Assembly (NCBI GenBank): GCA_028279405.1
Contig: JANQNU010000055.1
Location: 1 to 62,282 of the forward strand
Direction of reading: 5' to 3'
DNA from: Phycisphaerae bacterium
Lineage (GTDB): Bacteria; Planctomycetota; Phycisphaerae; UBA1845; Fen-1342
Length of the DNA stretch: 62,282 bases
The notes beneath the pieces were generated by a model. That model did not search any database, was not told the DNA's origin, and saw only the letters and a list, made by a program, of their open reading frames with translations. Within the stretch, counting starts at the first letter, position 1; each line of letters begins with the position of its first letter. The position numbers and the translations under genes were made by a program. Positions 7,437 through 19,004 of this stretch are shown in pieces.

Positions 7437-9423
7437 GCACGGTCACGTTGAGCTTCTGCGCCTTCTCGAATTTGCTTCCAGGCGACGCACCAACGACGAG
7501 GTAGTCGGTCTTCTTGCTGACGCTGCCGGTCGTCTTGCCGCCAAGGCGTTTGATGAGGGCTTCGATTTCCTTGCGACCGTAGCGTTCCAGCGTACCGGTG
7601 ACCACGAGTATCTTGCCCTGAAGCGGCTTTTGTCCGCTCGCGGACGTATCGCGCGGTTGGGTCAGATTGACGCCGACCGCACGAAGGGCGCCGATGGTCT
7701 GCTGACCGCTGTCGCTGTGGAGCCAGCCGTGCAACGACCGCGCCACCTCGGGGCCGACACCGTCGATCTCCTGAACCGCGTCGGGTTCGGCTTGCACCAG
7801 CGCATCGACGTCCCCGAAGTGATTCGCGATCAGTTCGGCGGTGTTCTCGCCGACGAGCGGAATGCTCAGTGCCGCGAGAACGCGCGCCAGCGGCTGCATC
7901 TTCGAGGCCGCGATCCCGTTGAGCAGGTTGTCGACACTCTTCTCACCCATTCGCTCCAGTTCCAGCAATCGCTCCCGTTGGTCCGCCAGCCGATAGAGGT
8001 CGGCGTATTCAGCGACGAGCGCTTCACGAACCAGGGTCTCGACCAGGACGCTCCCGGCGCCCTCGATGTCCATCTGCCCGCGGCCACAGAAGAACTTGAG
8101 CCGTTCGACGAGCTGCGCCGGGCAGCGCGCGTTGGTGCACCGCAGATAGACGCCCCCTTCGTCCTGTACGACCGGCCCGTCACACGCCGGACACTTCGTC
8201 GGCGGCTTCACCGGTATGGCGTCCCCGGCACGCTGCGCCGTGTCGACGCCGACGACCTGCGGGATGATCTCTCCTGCCTTCTCGACGTGGACGGTATCGC
8301 CGTGATGAAGGTCGAGCCGCTCGACCTGGTCGAAGTTGTGCAAAGTAGCCCGTCGCACCGTGGTCCCGGCGAGCGCGACCGGCTCGAGGTTCGCGACCGG
8401 CGTGATCGTTCCCAGCTTACCGACCTGAAAGTCGATCGACGCGATGCGGGTCGTCCCGCGTTCGGCGGCGAACTTGTACGCGATGCACCAGCGAGGCGCC
8501 TTGCTGGTCGCGCCGAGTCGTGTTCGCTGCCCCAGATCGTCCACCTTGATCACCAGACCGTCGGTCTCGTATCCCAGTGTCTGCCGCTTCGAATCCCACT
8601 GCTCGACGAACGTCAGCACCTCGTCGATCGACGCACACTGCCGGGTATGCGGGCTGGTGGGCACGCCCCAATCACGGAGCCGCTCGAGGAGCTGCACGTA
8701 CGAACGCACCTCGGCCGGAAACGGCTCGATCTCGCCGAAGCCGTGCATTTGAAACGCGAGCTGCCGCGAGGCAACGATCGTCGTGTCAAGTTGCTTCAGC
8801 GTGCCCGCGGTTGCGTTGCGCGGATTGGCAAAGGCCGGCAAATCCTCGGCGACCCGCGCATGATTGACCCGCTCGAAGTCCGCCCGCGGCCAATAGACCT
8901 CCCCACGAATCTCGACAACATCGGGAACGTCGTCACCGATCAATCGCAACGGTACGCTACGGATGGGGCGGATGTTCTGGGTGATATCGTCGCCGGTTTC
9001 GCCATCACCGCGCGTGGCGCCGCGCTGCAATACCCCCCTCTCGTACTGCAGTGCGACCGCGACGCCATCGATCTTGGGGTCGACGACGAACATCGCCGAC
9101 TCATCATCTTCGAGGTAGCGCCACAGCTTGTCAGCCCATTCGCGCAACTCGTCGGGCGCATACGTATTGTCGATCGATAACATCGGAACGGTATGTCGAA
9201 CCTGCTCGAAGCCCTCGATCGGCCGCTCGCCCACGCGTTGCGTCGGCGAATCGGCGGCGCGCAGCTTCGGAAACCGCTCCTCCAGATCGCGCAGCGTACG
9301 CATCAATCCGTCGTACTGCTGATCGCTGATGCGGGGGTCGTTCTCGACGAAATAGTGGCGGTCGTGCTCGCGAATCTCGGTGCGCAGCGCGTCGATTCGC
9401 GCCCGCGCCGCGCCCTCGGTCAT
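7399..9423 (-). CDS. ligA: NAD-dependent DNA ligase LigA
   Basis: A protein of 674 residues, full length for the family. In order: domain Ia; the adenylation domain with KIDG (Lys117 as the AMP-accepting lysine); the OB fold; a four-cysteine zinc finger (Cys411, 414, 429, 434); helix-hairpin-helix repeats; and a C-terminal BRCT domain (about 597-674, LQGKILVVTGTLERYGR). It seals nicks in DNA during replication and repair with NAD+ as cofactor. The ATG at 9423 overlaps the stop codon of the upstream lipoprotein gene by four bases, so translation is probably coupled. Confidence 0.97.
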   Translation of the reverse strand: MTEGAARARIDALRTEIREHDRHYFVENDPRISDQQYDGLMRTLRDLEERFPKLRAADSPTQRVGERPIEGFEQVRHTVPMLSIDNTYAPDELREWADKLWRYLEDDESAMFVVDPKIDGVAVALQYERGVLQRGATRGDGETGDDITQNIRPIRSVPLRLIGDDVPDVVEIRGEVYWPRADFERVNHARVAEDLPAFANPRNATAGTLKQLDTTIVASRQLAFQMHGFGEIEPFPAEVRSYVQLLERLRDWGVPTSPHTRQCASIDEVLTFVEQWDSKRQTLGYETDGLVIKVDDLGQRTRLGATSKAPRWCIAYKFAAERGTTRIASIDFQVGKLGTITPVANLEPVALAGTTVRRATLHNFDQVERLDLHHGDTVHVEKAGEIIPQVVGVDTAQRAGDAIPVKPPTKCPACDGPVVQDEGGVYLRCTNARCPAQLVERLKFFCGRGQMDIEGAGSVLVETLVREALVAEYADLYRLADQRERLLELERMGEKSVDNLLNGIAASKMQPLARVLAALSIPLVGENTAELIANHFGDVDALVQAEPDAVQEIDGVGPEVARSLHGWLHSDSGQQTIGALRAVGVNLTQPRDTSASGQKPLQGKILVVTGTLERYGRKEIEALIKRLGGKTTGSVSKKTDYLVVGASPGSKFEKAQKLNVTVLNEAEFDRLIAQ

Positions 9424-10178
9424 GGGGCGGTACCGGCCTGGACGGCCGGCGCGAGTTCCGAACGCACGCGCATCGTCATGTTCGTCACTTCCAGTCGGGC
9501 CTCGCCCCCGCGCTCGTCGCCGGTTGCGACCTGGGTCTGTCCGAAGACGAACACGGACGCGGTGTTGTCGGGTCCGAGCGTGATTTCGAACGACAGCCGC
9601 TCACTCGAGGATCGCCGTGCAGACCCATTCGCCGTCGAATGCTGCCCGAAACGAAACTCGCGGACGAGCCGGTTGCGCCCATCGCGAACGTACAACATGA
9701 GATCGACAGTCGCCGCCTCGGCGGTCGGCTCGGGCCGCGCCTTCATCTCGTAGCTGTAGTCGAAGTCGACGTCGATGGTCAGGTCCATCTGGCGCCCGGT
9801 ATCGTTCGCCAGCACATGTCCGAGCTGAAAGGCCCCCGTCGCCTTTCCACCCTTGCTGACGCGCGCCCAGGCGGTCGCATTGCCGTCCTCCTTGGCATTC
9901 GCGTCGGCATCCGCCTCGCCGACCAGACCAGCCTCCTTGGTCGCGCTCGGCAGACGAATCGAGAACGCCTTATCCTTCGGAAGCTGCAACGCAGTATCCG
10001 CGCCTGACGTCCGGAGCGGCTGGGCAGCCGGCACGCGCGCCAACTCGCTACCGACGCCCGACGACGTACAGCCGTCCAACAACGCAAGCCCCACGAGGCA
10101 GGTTGTCAGCAACCCTGCGCTTCGTCCGTACCCCTTTTCCCGCCGGCCGCTCGAAGACGGCGCTCGCATTCGGCTCAT
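9420..10178 (-). CDS. putative lipoprotein
   Basis: A protein of 252 residues from the ATG at 10178, which has GAGGAG five bases upstream. A basic N-terminus (MSRMRAPSSSGRREKGYGRS) leads into a hydrophobic stretch and LALLDGC, a fair lipobox with Cys at about residue 37. The mature part is a beta-rich domain (QMDLTIDVDFDYSYEMKA...TVDLMLYVRDG...LSFEITLGPDNTASVFVFGQTQV). It probably sits in a membrane facing the periplasm. The function is not recognised. It lies between polysaccharide genes and ligA and shares a four-base overlap with ligA. Confidence 0.7.
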   Translation of the reverse strand: MSRMRAPSSSGRREKGYGRSAGLLTTCLVGLALLDGCTSSGVGSELARVPAAQPLRTSGADTALQLPKDKAFSIRLPSATKEAGLVGEADADANAKEDGNATAWARVSKGGKATGAFQLGHVLANDTGRQMDLTIDVDFDYSYEMKARPEPTAEAATVDLMLYVRDGRNRLVREFRFGQHSTANGSARRSSSERLSFEITLGPDNTASVFVFGQTQVATGDERGGEARLEVTNMTMRVRSELAPAVQAGTAP

Positions 10179-10292
10179 GCGTGCTCCTCGATAGCAATTC
10201 CTATCCGCCATTGAATCACCCTCGGCCCTTCTCGGCAAGTCACGCCGCACGGTGCCGGCGCCACCGTCACCGCGACGCTACGGAATCCTCCC

Positions 10293-12611
10293 TCACTCGT
10301 CGGGCGGCAGTTCTTCCAGCATGCGCTCGATTGCGTTGAGAACGCTGTCCGGGAAACGCACGACGTCGCCAGCCGGACGTTTCCGGTCAAGTGTCAGGGC
10401 CTGCCGGAGGGCCGTCCGTGCCTGTAGCGCGGACTCGCTCAAGCCCGTCTGCCGCCAATGCAGATACGCTACCCGTCCGGCCTGCCGACGCAAATCGGGG
10501 TTGGTTGGATAGAGTGCGACTGCCGACTGCCAGTGTTCCGCCGCATCGCTCAGCGCCTGCACGGCTGCGCCGGGCTGATTGGTGTCATAGAGCGGCTCCT
10601 CGCGCTGCTCGGCAATACGCGCCAGCAGCCGCACCGCGCCCAGGTTCGCCGGGTTTCGCAAGAGAGCCAACTCGCCGAGTTCGGTCGCGAGTCCCAGCAA
10701 CTCGAGGCGGTGCTCTGCAGCCAGCTCGGGCGCCGATGCAAGCTGCACCGCGACCATCGACGAGCGTATGGCCCGGTCCGAATCAAACACATCACCGTCC
10801 GCGGCCAGGGACGCCGACCTCAAAATCGGCTGCGCACCGTAAACGCTTCCGGACCGGATCGCGCGCTCGAGCAGGAGCCGCGTCTGCTGCTCCCGAAACG
10901 CTGCCCGCGTCATTGGCCAAAGCGAGATCAGTCCGTGCAACAGTAACGACCCGCAGATGACGGCAAAAGCGATATAGGGTCGACCGTCGCGCCGTGCGTT
11001 CGGCGACGGGCCGCTCGTCGGAGGACGTGGCCACGCCAGGGCGCTCAACAGCACCACGAGTGACAGCCCGGCCGGGTTCAGGAGCGAGAAGCTGACCAGA
11101 TTATGGACCAGCACTCCGAGCAACGCCGCGACGATCGCCCGACGCAGCCACTCCCATCCGCTCCGTTCCGCCACCAGCCGCCACCCGACCCCGACCGCAA
11201 CCACGAAAGCTGCTACCCAGATCGCAAGGAACTCGACGCACCACTGCATCAACGTCGCCGGGAGCGTCTCCGGCTGCCCGAACGTCACACGATCCCCCCA
11301 CGCCAACATCAAGGCCGGCACAGCCACTGCCGGCACCCACAGCCACCCACTCCTCGACGGTGACGGATGGGCATCCGGCCCCGGCCGCAACAGCGCTACC
11401 AATACCAGCCCGACCGCCAAGACGCCCCCGGCCAGCCCCGCCGGGCCCAGCTCGACAAGTAGGGCAATCCAAATGTTATGGGGGTTCTGCACGTCCTCGG
11501 TCGATTCCGCAACCTTGTAAAGCAGGTACGCCGACCGGAAGTTCTCGCGGCCGACCCCCGTCCACGGATGTGCAGCGATCGCGTCGGCCGCAGCCGACCA
11601 ATAGAACCAGCGAAACGCCAGCGACGTCGTCGGCAACGTCCCGCGAATCGCCCCCACCGTCAGCAACCCGCCGAGCAGTACGAAATAGCCCACCAACGCG
11701 ATGACGGCCGCACGTATGGGCCGCCTCTGCAACGCACCGCCCGCGCGCCAGATGATCAGCAGTGCCGCCAAGCCAACGATGAGGCTCAATCGGACGCCCA
11801 GGCTGTTCGTGAACCAGACTCCGCCGATCATGACGACCAGGATCACGACGAGCACGACCAGCAGTGCGCTCCGCGACTCCGGCCGGTTGCGGGTGCGAAC
11901 CACGCCGACCACCGTGCCGACGACCATCAGCGCCCAGGCCATCAGGCACGAGCCCGCGATGTTCGAAAGTGCGAGGTAGCCACTGGCCTCTCCGGCGCGC
12001 AGGCGTCGATCGAAATTCTCGAGCATCGCGCCTGTGTATCCGCGAGCTTCGAGCTGGGGTTTCTGAAGCGCCCACTGAGCGCGCAAGTCCGGGAACCAGA
12101 CGTACACCTGCCACCAGCACTCGACTGCGAACGCCGTGCCGGCGGACACGATCGCGGCCAGCAGCAGAACGCGCATCCACGCCGACCGCATCAGGTGCAC
12201 CAGCGCAACTCCGGCCACCAGGATCGCGACCAGATCGGTGGACGCGGTCATCGCACTGCGCTTGTCAAACGACACGACCATCGAGATCACGACGCCGCCG
12301 AGCAACAGTAGCAGCGCCGCGCACCACAAGGCATTACCGCGCGAGAGCCGCACGCGCCACCACGCGGGCAGACTCGCCAAGAGCAGGAACCCATCGATCC
12401 ACGCCGTCAGAAGCGGCGTCGCCCCCCCTTCAGCGCCAAGCGCCCCCAGGAAGCTGATCTCGATCGCCTGATACGACTCCGACACGACGAGTCGGGCGGT
12501 CAGCAACGTGACGAGCACGACGAACGCGATGCGCTCGAGCACCGTCGTCTCGGCGACTTGCGACGCGCCCGTCGCCGGCTGCACATGGTCTAGTGAAACA
12601 GAACGGCTCAT
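10293..12611 (-). CDS. O-antigen ligase/polymerase-like membrane protein with TPR-like C-terminus
   Basis: A protein of 772 residues with about 12 transmembrane helices. It carries the Wzy_C/WaaL signature: a large loop with RWFYWSAAADAIAAHPWTGVGRENF and a later NPHNIW motif. The C-terminal ~200 residues form a soluble helical region (QTRLLLERAIRSG...YPTNPDLRRQAGRVAYLHWRQ) that looks TPR-like. Such proteins transfer or polymerise lipid-linked glycans on the periplasmic side. It overlaps the WecA-like gene by four bases, which supports one polysaccharide operon. Ligase versus polymerase cannot be decided from sequence alone. Confidence 0.82.
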   Translation of the reverse strand: MSRSVSLDHVQPATGASQVAETTVLERIAFVVLVTLLTARLVVSESYQAIEISFLGALGAEGGATPLLTAWIDGFLLLASLPAWWRVRLSRGNALWCAALLLLLGGVVISMVVSFDKRSAMTASTDLVAILVAGVALVHLMRSAWMRVLLLAAIVSAGTAFAVECWWQVYVWFPDLRAQWALQKPQLEARGYTGAMLENFDRRLRAGEASGYLALSNIAGSCLMAWALMVVGTVVGVVRTRNRPESRSALLVVLVVILVVMIGGVWFTNSLGVRLSLIVGLAALLIIWRAGGALQRRPIRAAVIALVGYFVLLGGLLTVGAIRGTLPTTSLAFRWFYWSAAADAIAAHPWTGVGRENFRSAYLLYKVAESTEDVQNPHNIWIALLVELGPAGLAGGVLAVGLVLVALLRPGPDAHPSPSRSGWLWVPAVAVPALMLAWGDRVTFGQPETLPATLMQWCVEFLAIWVAAFVVAVGVGWRLVAERSGWEWLRRAIVAALLGVLVHNLVSFSLLNPAGLSLVVLLSALAWPRPPTSGPSPNARRDGRPYIAFAVICGSLLLHGLISLWPMTRAAFREQQTRLLLERAIRSGSVYGAQPILRSASLAADGDVFDSDRAIRSSMVAVQLASAPELAAEHRLELLGLATELGELALLRNPANLGAVRLLARIAEQREEPLYDTNQPGAAVQALSDAAEHWQSAVALYPTNPDLRRQAGRVAYLHWRQTGLSESALQARTALRQALTLDRKRPAGDVVRFPDSVLNAIERMLEELPPDE

Positions 12612-13717
12612 GAGACCGGTGGCTTGCGCGGCGGCGTCTCGAGGATACCCACGATCGTCAACACCAGCACGACGATCGCGCCGACAGTCAACGTACCGCG
12701 CAGATCGATACCGGGCAGCAGCGTCGCGGCCAGTCCGGTCGTCGCGGTCGCGAGATAGATGGTGAGGACCGCCTGGGCACGGCTGAGTCCGTGGTCGACC
12801 AGTCGGTGCGAGAAGTGGCGCTGGTCACCGCGCATCGGGTTGCGGCCCTCGCGCAGCCGAATGGCGACGACTGTCGTACAGTCGTACAGCGGTATCGCGA
12901 GGACCACCAGCGGCATCGCCAATGCGTACTGCGTCCCGCCTTCGCCACTCCTGAAGTAGGTGGTGAGCGTGGAGATGACGGCAAGCATGTACCCGACGAG
13001 CAAGCTGCCGGCGTCGCCCATGAAGATCCGCGCGGGCGGAAAATTGAAAAGCAGGAAACCGGCCACCGCCCCGACGCACAAGCACGCGAACGCCGGCACG
13101 AAGAGCTGATCGGCAAGCAGCCCGCAGATCGAGAAGAAAGCCAGACAGATGGTCGCAACCCCTGCACTCAGCCCGTCCATGTTGTCGAGGAAGTTCATCG
13201 CGTTGATGATAATGATGAACCAGCACGCGGTGATCGCGATCGCAATCGGCGGCGAAGCCCACTCGCCGATGCGAACGCCGCCGAACCAGGGCACGAGAAT
13301 CGCCACCGCGAGCATCACGCTCAGCTTCAGCGGCGCACCGAGCGGCTTGCGGTCGTCCAACAGGCCGAGAAAATGCAGCACAGTACCCCCGCCCCAGACA
13401 ACCCACGCCGACCCGAGCTGCTCTCGCATTCCACCGAGGTAATGTCGCGCGCTATCGCCGAACGCGCGAGAAATCCAATCAGCGTCGACCAACGACACGG
13501 CGACATTGACCAACGCCAGCGGCAACCAGGCTCCAACGAAGATCGCGATTCCACCGCCGTACGCGATCGGGGCCCGATGCGACTTGTGTCCACCCGGATG
13601 GTCGATGAAGCCGATGCGCAATGCGACGCGTCGGACCAATAGCGTCGCAACGGCGCTGATGGCGAACGTTACCAGCACGATCGCAGGCAACAGTAACTGG
13701 AGCCGCGACGCGCTCAT
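12608..13717 (-). CDS. WecA/TagO/MraY-type undecaprenyl-phosphate sugar-phosphate transferase
   Basis: A polytopic protein of 369 residues. It has the family's catalytic landmarks: DD at 121-122 (GLLDDRKPLG), NFLDNMDGL at 175-183, FMGDAGSLL with Asp235 and a HFSHRL motif at 301-306. Proteins of this superfamily move a HexNAc-1-phosphate from a UDP-sugar to undecaprenyl phosphate and so start an envelope polysaccharide. The HFSHRL variant and the gene neighbours favour the WecA/TagO/WbpL side over MraY, and no murein cluster is nearby. It overlaps its neighbours on both sides by four bases. Confidence 0.9.
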   Translation of the reverse strand: MSASRLQLLLPAIVLVTFAISAVATLLVRRVALRIGFIDHPGGHKSHRAPIAYGGGIAIFVGAWLPLALVNVAVSLVDADWISRAFGDSARHYLGGMREQLGSAWVVWGGGTVLHFLGLLDDRKPLGAPLKLSVMLAVAILVPWFGGVRIGEWASPPIAIAITACWFIIIINAMNFLDNMDGLSAGVATICLAFFSICGLLADQLFVPAFACLCVGAVAGFLLFNFPPARIFMGDAGSLLVGYMLAVISTLTTYFRSGEGGTQYALAMPLVVLAIPLYDCTTVVAIRLREGRNPMRGDQRHFSHRLVDHGLSRAQAVLTIYLATATTGLAATLLPGIDLRGTLTVGAIVVLVLTIVGILETPPRKPPVS

Positions 13718-14295
13718 TCCTCCCCCCGAACAGGCGGCGCCGATCCACTATGCCCCGGAACACGGACCCGCTGCTGCTTCAGTCGTTCGCGCACGCGGAG
13801 AAAGAACGCATGCGCGGTGTCAGCGCGATAATCAGGATACGTCCATGGCAACGTCCGCCAGCTGCCGGCCTCGAAAGTCAGGGTGACTTCAGCAAAAATC
13901 CCGTCCCGCAGGTGTATGCGATGAGCGCGGTCTTTGGTCGTTGCGAGGACGAGCTTGCCCAGATCGACATACCCCGGGTCGATGTTGACCGGACGCTCAG
14001 CGACCTCGCTGAACCGACTGGCGAAGTCCGCTTCGATACGATTGCCGGCACACTTGGCGTCGACAATCGCTTCCGGCTCGACGAGCCGTTCAAACGCGAG
14101 AAACTGGCGCTGCAGCTGATTGCCCATCGCGCGCTCGTAGTATGCAGTATGCTCGAAAGGACGAATCTCGGTCTCCAGGTCGATCGGCCCGCAAAGCGCC
14201 GTCAGTTCCCGACGGGCCGCGTCCAGGCAGATCGGCGCGCGGCTCAGCAGACCGACGATCGGCTTTACGGGGGCGGGCAGCATAATCTCACCCAT
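13714..14295 (-). CDS. DUF4416 family protein
   Basis: A protein of 193 residues that matches the DUF4416 pattern: an early LLSR segment, then GYVDLGKLVLATTKDRAHRI, GIFAEVTLTFEAG and LPWTYPDYRA. The function is unknown; the family occurs in planctomycetes and deltaproteobacteria. The ATG at 14295 has no clear Shine-Dalgarno sequence but follows a TACACT box seven bases upstream, so the message may be leaderless. It is the first gene of the minus-strand polysaccharide run and overlaps the next gene by four bases. Confidence 0.82.
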   Translation of the reverse strand: MGEIMLPAPVKPIVGLLSRAPICLDAARRELTALCGPIDLETEIRPFEHTAYYERAMGNQLQRQFLAFERLVEPEAIVDAKCAGNRIEADFASRFSEVAERPVNIDPGYVDLGKLVLATTKDRAHRIHLRDGIFAEVTLTFEAGSWRTLPWTYPDYRADTAHAFFLRVRERLKQQRVRVPGHSGSAPPVRGEE

Positions 14296-14439
14296 GGCAT
14301 CAAGTGTAGCATGCGCGTACGATGGTGGCGATTCGTCGGCGCCGTCGACGCAGCCGGTATGGGTCTATCGGCGAACGGACCCGACGGCTCGGCCTCACGA
14401 TCGTGCCCCGGGTGCGTCATCAGTGAAGAAGGTACGCCT

Positions 14440-15666
14440 ATGAACATCGGATTGTTCGAGGACAGCGGTTGGAAGCGCCTGCTGCCGCTCACCTGGTTCA
14501 AAGCGTCGTTCGAGCTGCGCTGCGGAATCGACAGACTGATCGACAAGGTGCGCACGCTCCACGGCCGAGTCCACGGCGTCTGGGTGCGCCCCTCACTCCG
14601 CGAGGTCGTCGTCGAACGTCGCACCCTCTCCCAGCCACAGGCAGGACAGCCGTGGCTGCTGCTCAATTCGCGCGCCCTGCTCCCTCACGATGACATGCCC
14701 GACGAAGAGAACGCCGCCTGGGTCCGACAGGGAACGCTCGTCGCGGCTCGGCTGAGCGAGGAACGGGTCCGGGAGTTCGGCGACGATTTCTTCCTCAACG
14801 ACAGCAATCTAGCACGCCTGATCGATGAGTTGCGCACGTCGGAAGCGCCCGACCACGTCCGGCTCATCGAGTACCCGTGGGATCTGATCGAGGCCAATGG
14901 GGACGAAATCCGAAGACAATGCCGGGAAGGAGGCATGCACGCCGGCCGGGTCTACCCGGGCGCCCACCTGCTGAACCCGGCCGAGATTCACATCGGCAGC
15001 GGCGCGGTCGTCTATCCCGGCGTCGTTCTCGACGCCGAGAATGGCCCGGTGCACATCGCCGAAAACGCACAGATCCACCCCAACGCCGTGCTGATCGGCC
15101 CCTGTCACGTCGGCGAAGGCAGCACCATCCGCCCGGCCACGATCGTCCGCGAAAGCACCACCATCGGCCGCGTCTGCAAGATCGGCGGCGAGATCGAAGC
15201 CAGCATCATCCACAGCTACAGCAACAAGCAGCATGACGGATTCTGCGGCCACAGCTACATCGGCGAGTGGGTCAACCTCGGCGCCGGCACGATCACGAGC
15301 GACCTCAAGAACACCTACGGCGCGATCCGTGCCCAGATCAACGGCGTCGGCGTCGAAACCGGCCACCACTTCCTCGGGTCCATCATCGGAGACCATAGCA
15401 AAACCGGCATCGGCACCATTCTGCCGACCGGCGGCGTCATCGGCGTCATGTCGAACGTCTTCACCCAACGCGTCGTACAAAAGTTCGTTCCTTCGTTCGC
15501 CTGGTTGACCGAAGAGGGCATGACCCGCTACCGACTCGAAAAAGCGGTCCACCTCGCACGGGTCGTGATGGGCCGACGTGACGTCGAGTTGACAGACGCG
15601 GAGTTGCGACTGCTCGAACACGTCGCCGAAGAGGCCAAGCATGTGGAGGCTGCGGGCTGGCAATGA
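14440..15666 (+). CDS. GlmU-like bifunctional sugar-1-P nucleotidyltransferase/acyltransferase
   Basis: A protein of 408 residues from the ATG at 14440, with AGAAGG seven bases upstream. A longer open frame to 13750 lies opposite the DUF4416 gene and is not used. The N-terminal half (LFEDSGWKRLLPLTWFKASF) resembles the nucleotidyltransferase part of the alternative bacterial GlmU family (UDP-GlcNAc diphosphorylase/GlcN-1-P acetyltransferase). The C-terminal half has hexapeptide repeats forming a left-handed beta helix (IHIGSGAVVYPGVVLDAENG...GTITSDLKNTYG). The true donor sugar is not certain. It overlaps the next gene by four bases. Confidence 0.85.
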   Translation: MNIGLFEDSGWKRLLPLTWFKASFELRCGIDRLIDKVRTLHGRVHGVWVRPSLREVVVERRTLSQPQAGQPWLLLNSRALLPHDDMPDEENAAWVRQGTLVAARLSEERVREFGDDFFLNDSNLARLIDELRTSEAPDHVRLIEYPWDLIEANGDEIRRQCREGGMHAGRVYPGAHLLNPAEIHIGSGAVVYPGVVLDAENGPVHIAENAQIHPNAVLIGPCHVGEGSTIRPATIVRESTTIGRVCKIGGEIEASIIHSYSNKQHDGFCGHSYIGEWVNLGAGTITSDLKNTYGAIRAQINGVGVETGHHFLGSIIGDHSKTGIGTILPTGGVIGVMSNVFTQRVVQKFVPSFAWLTEEGMTRYRLEKAVHLARVVMGRRDVELTDAELRLLEHVAEEAKHVEAAGWQ

Positions 15667-16868
15667 TCGACGCCGACCCGTACTCCTCCGTTGCGCCGCC
15701 TGCGCCGGGGAGCGCGACACCGACCGCCCCGCTTACGATCGTCTCCCTCGCCGCCGTCACCTGGGAATTCGCGCTCGTTGGCCGCACGCGAATGCTCACC
15801 GAGGCGTGGCTGCGCAACGGCCAACCGACACGATTCGTCCAGGTCCCGTCGCTCCGGACCGGCCTCCAGCGCGTTCTTGCACCGCTCCGGCCGTCCGATC
15901 CCGGCGTCATCCGGCCGTGGCCGGCCCCGCCCGTACGCTTCTGGAAGAAGCTTGGCGAACCCGCGCTCAGTGCGGCGATCCGTCCCGCCGCCCGACACTT
16001 GCGTCGGGTCCTGTCCGGCCAGATCGACTGGGAGCGCGCCGTCGCCCATGTCATCTCGCCGGTCTGGCTTCCGTGGTTGGAATCGCTTCCGTTTCGGGCC
16101 GTCATCTACGATTGCATCGATGACCTCGCCGTCCACGTCCCACGCCCCGATGTCGGTCCGCTGCTGCGACGGTGGGAGGACGCGTTGCTGGAACGCTGCG
16201 CGGGCGCCACGGTCACGGCCGAGGTACTGGGCGACGACCTGCAGGAGCGCCGACCGGACCTGCCCGTTCGGTTGATCCGCAACGGCGTCGACGCGGAGCG
16301 GTTTCGGTCGCTCGCTCGGCAGCAACCCAGGCCGACAGACGTGCCGCGGCCAGGACCGATCGTCGGCTTCGTCGGCGCGCTGTACGAATGGATCGACTGG
16401 CCCCTCATCGGCGAGTGCGTCGCGGCCCTGCCCGATGTTATGTTTGTCCTGGTCGGGCCGGATGATGGGAACCCGGCGATCGAGCCTCTGCGCGCTCGAC
16501 CGAACGTTCGGTTCCTCGGACCCCGGCCCTACCGCGACGTCCCGGCCTACGTGAACGCATTCGACGTCTGCTGGGTCCCGTTCGCCCAGGATCAGATCTC
16601 GGCGGCCGCGAATCCGGTGAAGATCTACGAGTACCTCGCGCTGGGCAAGCCGGTCGTTTCCACGCCGGTCGCAGACACCGACGCGTTTCTCGGCAACGTC
16701 GCCGTGGGCGCCTCCGCGGAGGAGGTCATTGCGGCACTGCACGCGGCACTAGCGGACCCGGCGCCGCCGGACGCGGTCGCCCGACGGGTGCAGTTCGCGG
16801 AAGCGAACACCTGGGCAGCCCGTGCTCGCGAAACGGTCGACTTCGCCCGTACGCTGGGAACGGACTGA
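15663..16868 (+). CDS. glycosyltransferase, family 1/4 GT-B fold
   Basis: A protein of 401 residues. The C-terminal Rossmann half shows GPIVGFVGALYEWIDWPLI, VMFVLVGPDDG, NVRFLGPRPYRDVPAYVNAFDVCWVPF and the donor-binding NPVKIYEYLALGKPVVSTPV, with the E-x7-E type glutamate region seen in GT4-like enzymes. It likely adds a sugar from an NDP donor to a lipid- or polymer-linked acceptor in the cytosol. ATGA overlap with the GlmU-like gene indicates coupling, so sugar-nucleotide supply and transfer are encoded together. Confidence 0.88.
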   Translation: MIDADPYSSVAPPAPGSATPTAPLTIVSLAAVTWEFALVGRTRMLTEAWLRNGQPTRFVQVPSLRTGLQRVLAPLRPSDPGVIRPWPAPPVRFWKKLGEPALSAAIRPAARHLRRVLSGQIDWERAVAHVISPVWLPWLESLPFRAVIYDCIDDLAVHVPRPDVGPLLRRWEDALLERCAGATVTAEVLGDDLQERRPDLPVRLIRNGVDAERFRSLARQQPRPTDVPRPGPIVGFVGALYEWIDWPLIGECVAALPDVMFVLVGPDDGNPAIEPLRARPNVRFLGPRPYRDVPAYVNAFDVCWVPFAQDQISAAANPVKIYEYLALGKPVVSTPVADTDAFLGNVAVGASAEEVIAALHAALADPAPPDAVARRVQFAEANTWAARARETVDFARTLGTD

Positions 16869-17025
16869 CATACCGCACTCACGCTGTACGCCCCTGCGCC
16901 GAAGTGCTAAATTACGGAAAGAACACTCAAAAAAAGACGGTTCTGATCGCACCGCGGCGCGCGTCTTGCTTCGAAAACTGTCCGGAGGGTGCTCGCGTCG
17001 CCGCGAGTCAATACAACCTGTTTGT

Positions 17026-17036
17026 AGGAGGTGATC
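17026..17036 (+). promoter_or_regulatory. near-perfect Shine-Dalgarno of acs
   Basis: AGGAGGTGATC stands directly before the ATG at 17037 and complements the 16S rRNA 3' end over about ten bases. It decides the start codon and is the strongest ribosome binding site seen in the window. Confidence 0.8.

Positions 17037-19004
<1,968 letters not shown>

Noticed and set aside
7402..9180. A 592-codon open frame antisense to ligA.
   Set aside because: The other strand encodes a complete, motif-perfect LigA; the antisense product is Arg/Asp/Leu-biased and matches nothing.
13750..14439. Upstream extension of the GlmU-like frame.
   Set aside because: It lies opposite the DUF4416 gene, and a good ribosome site with a family-like N-terminus marks the ATG at 14440.
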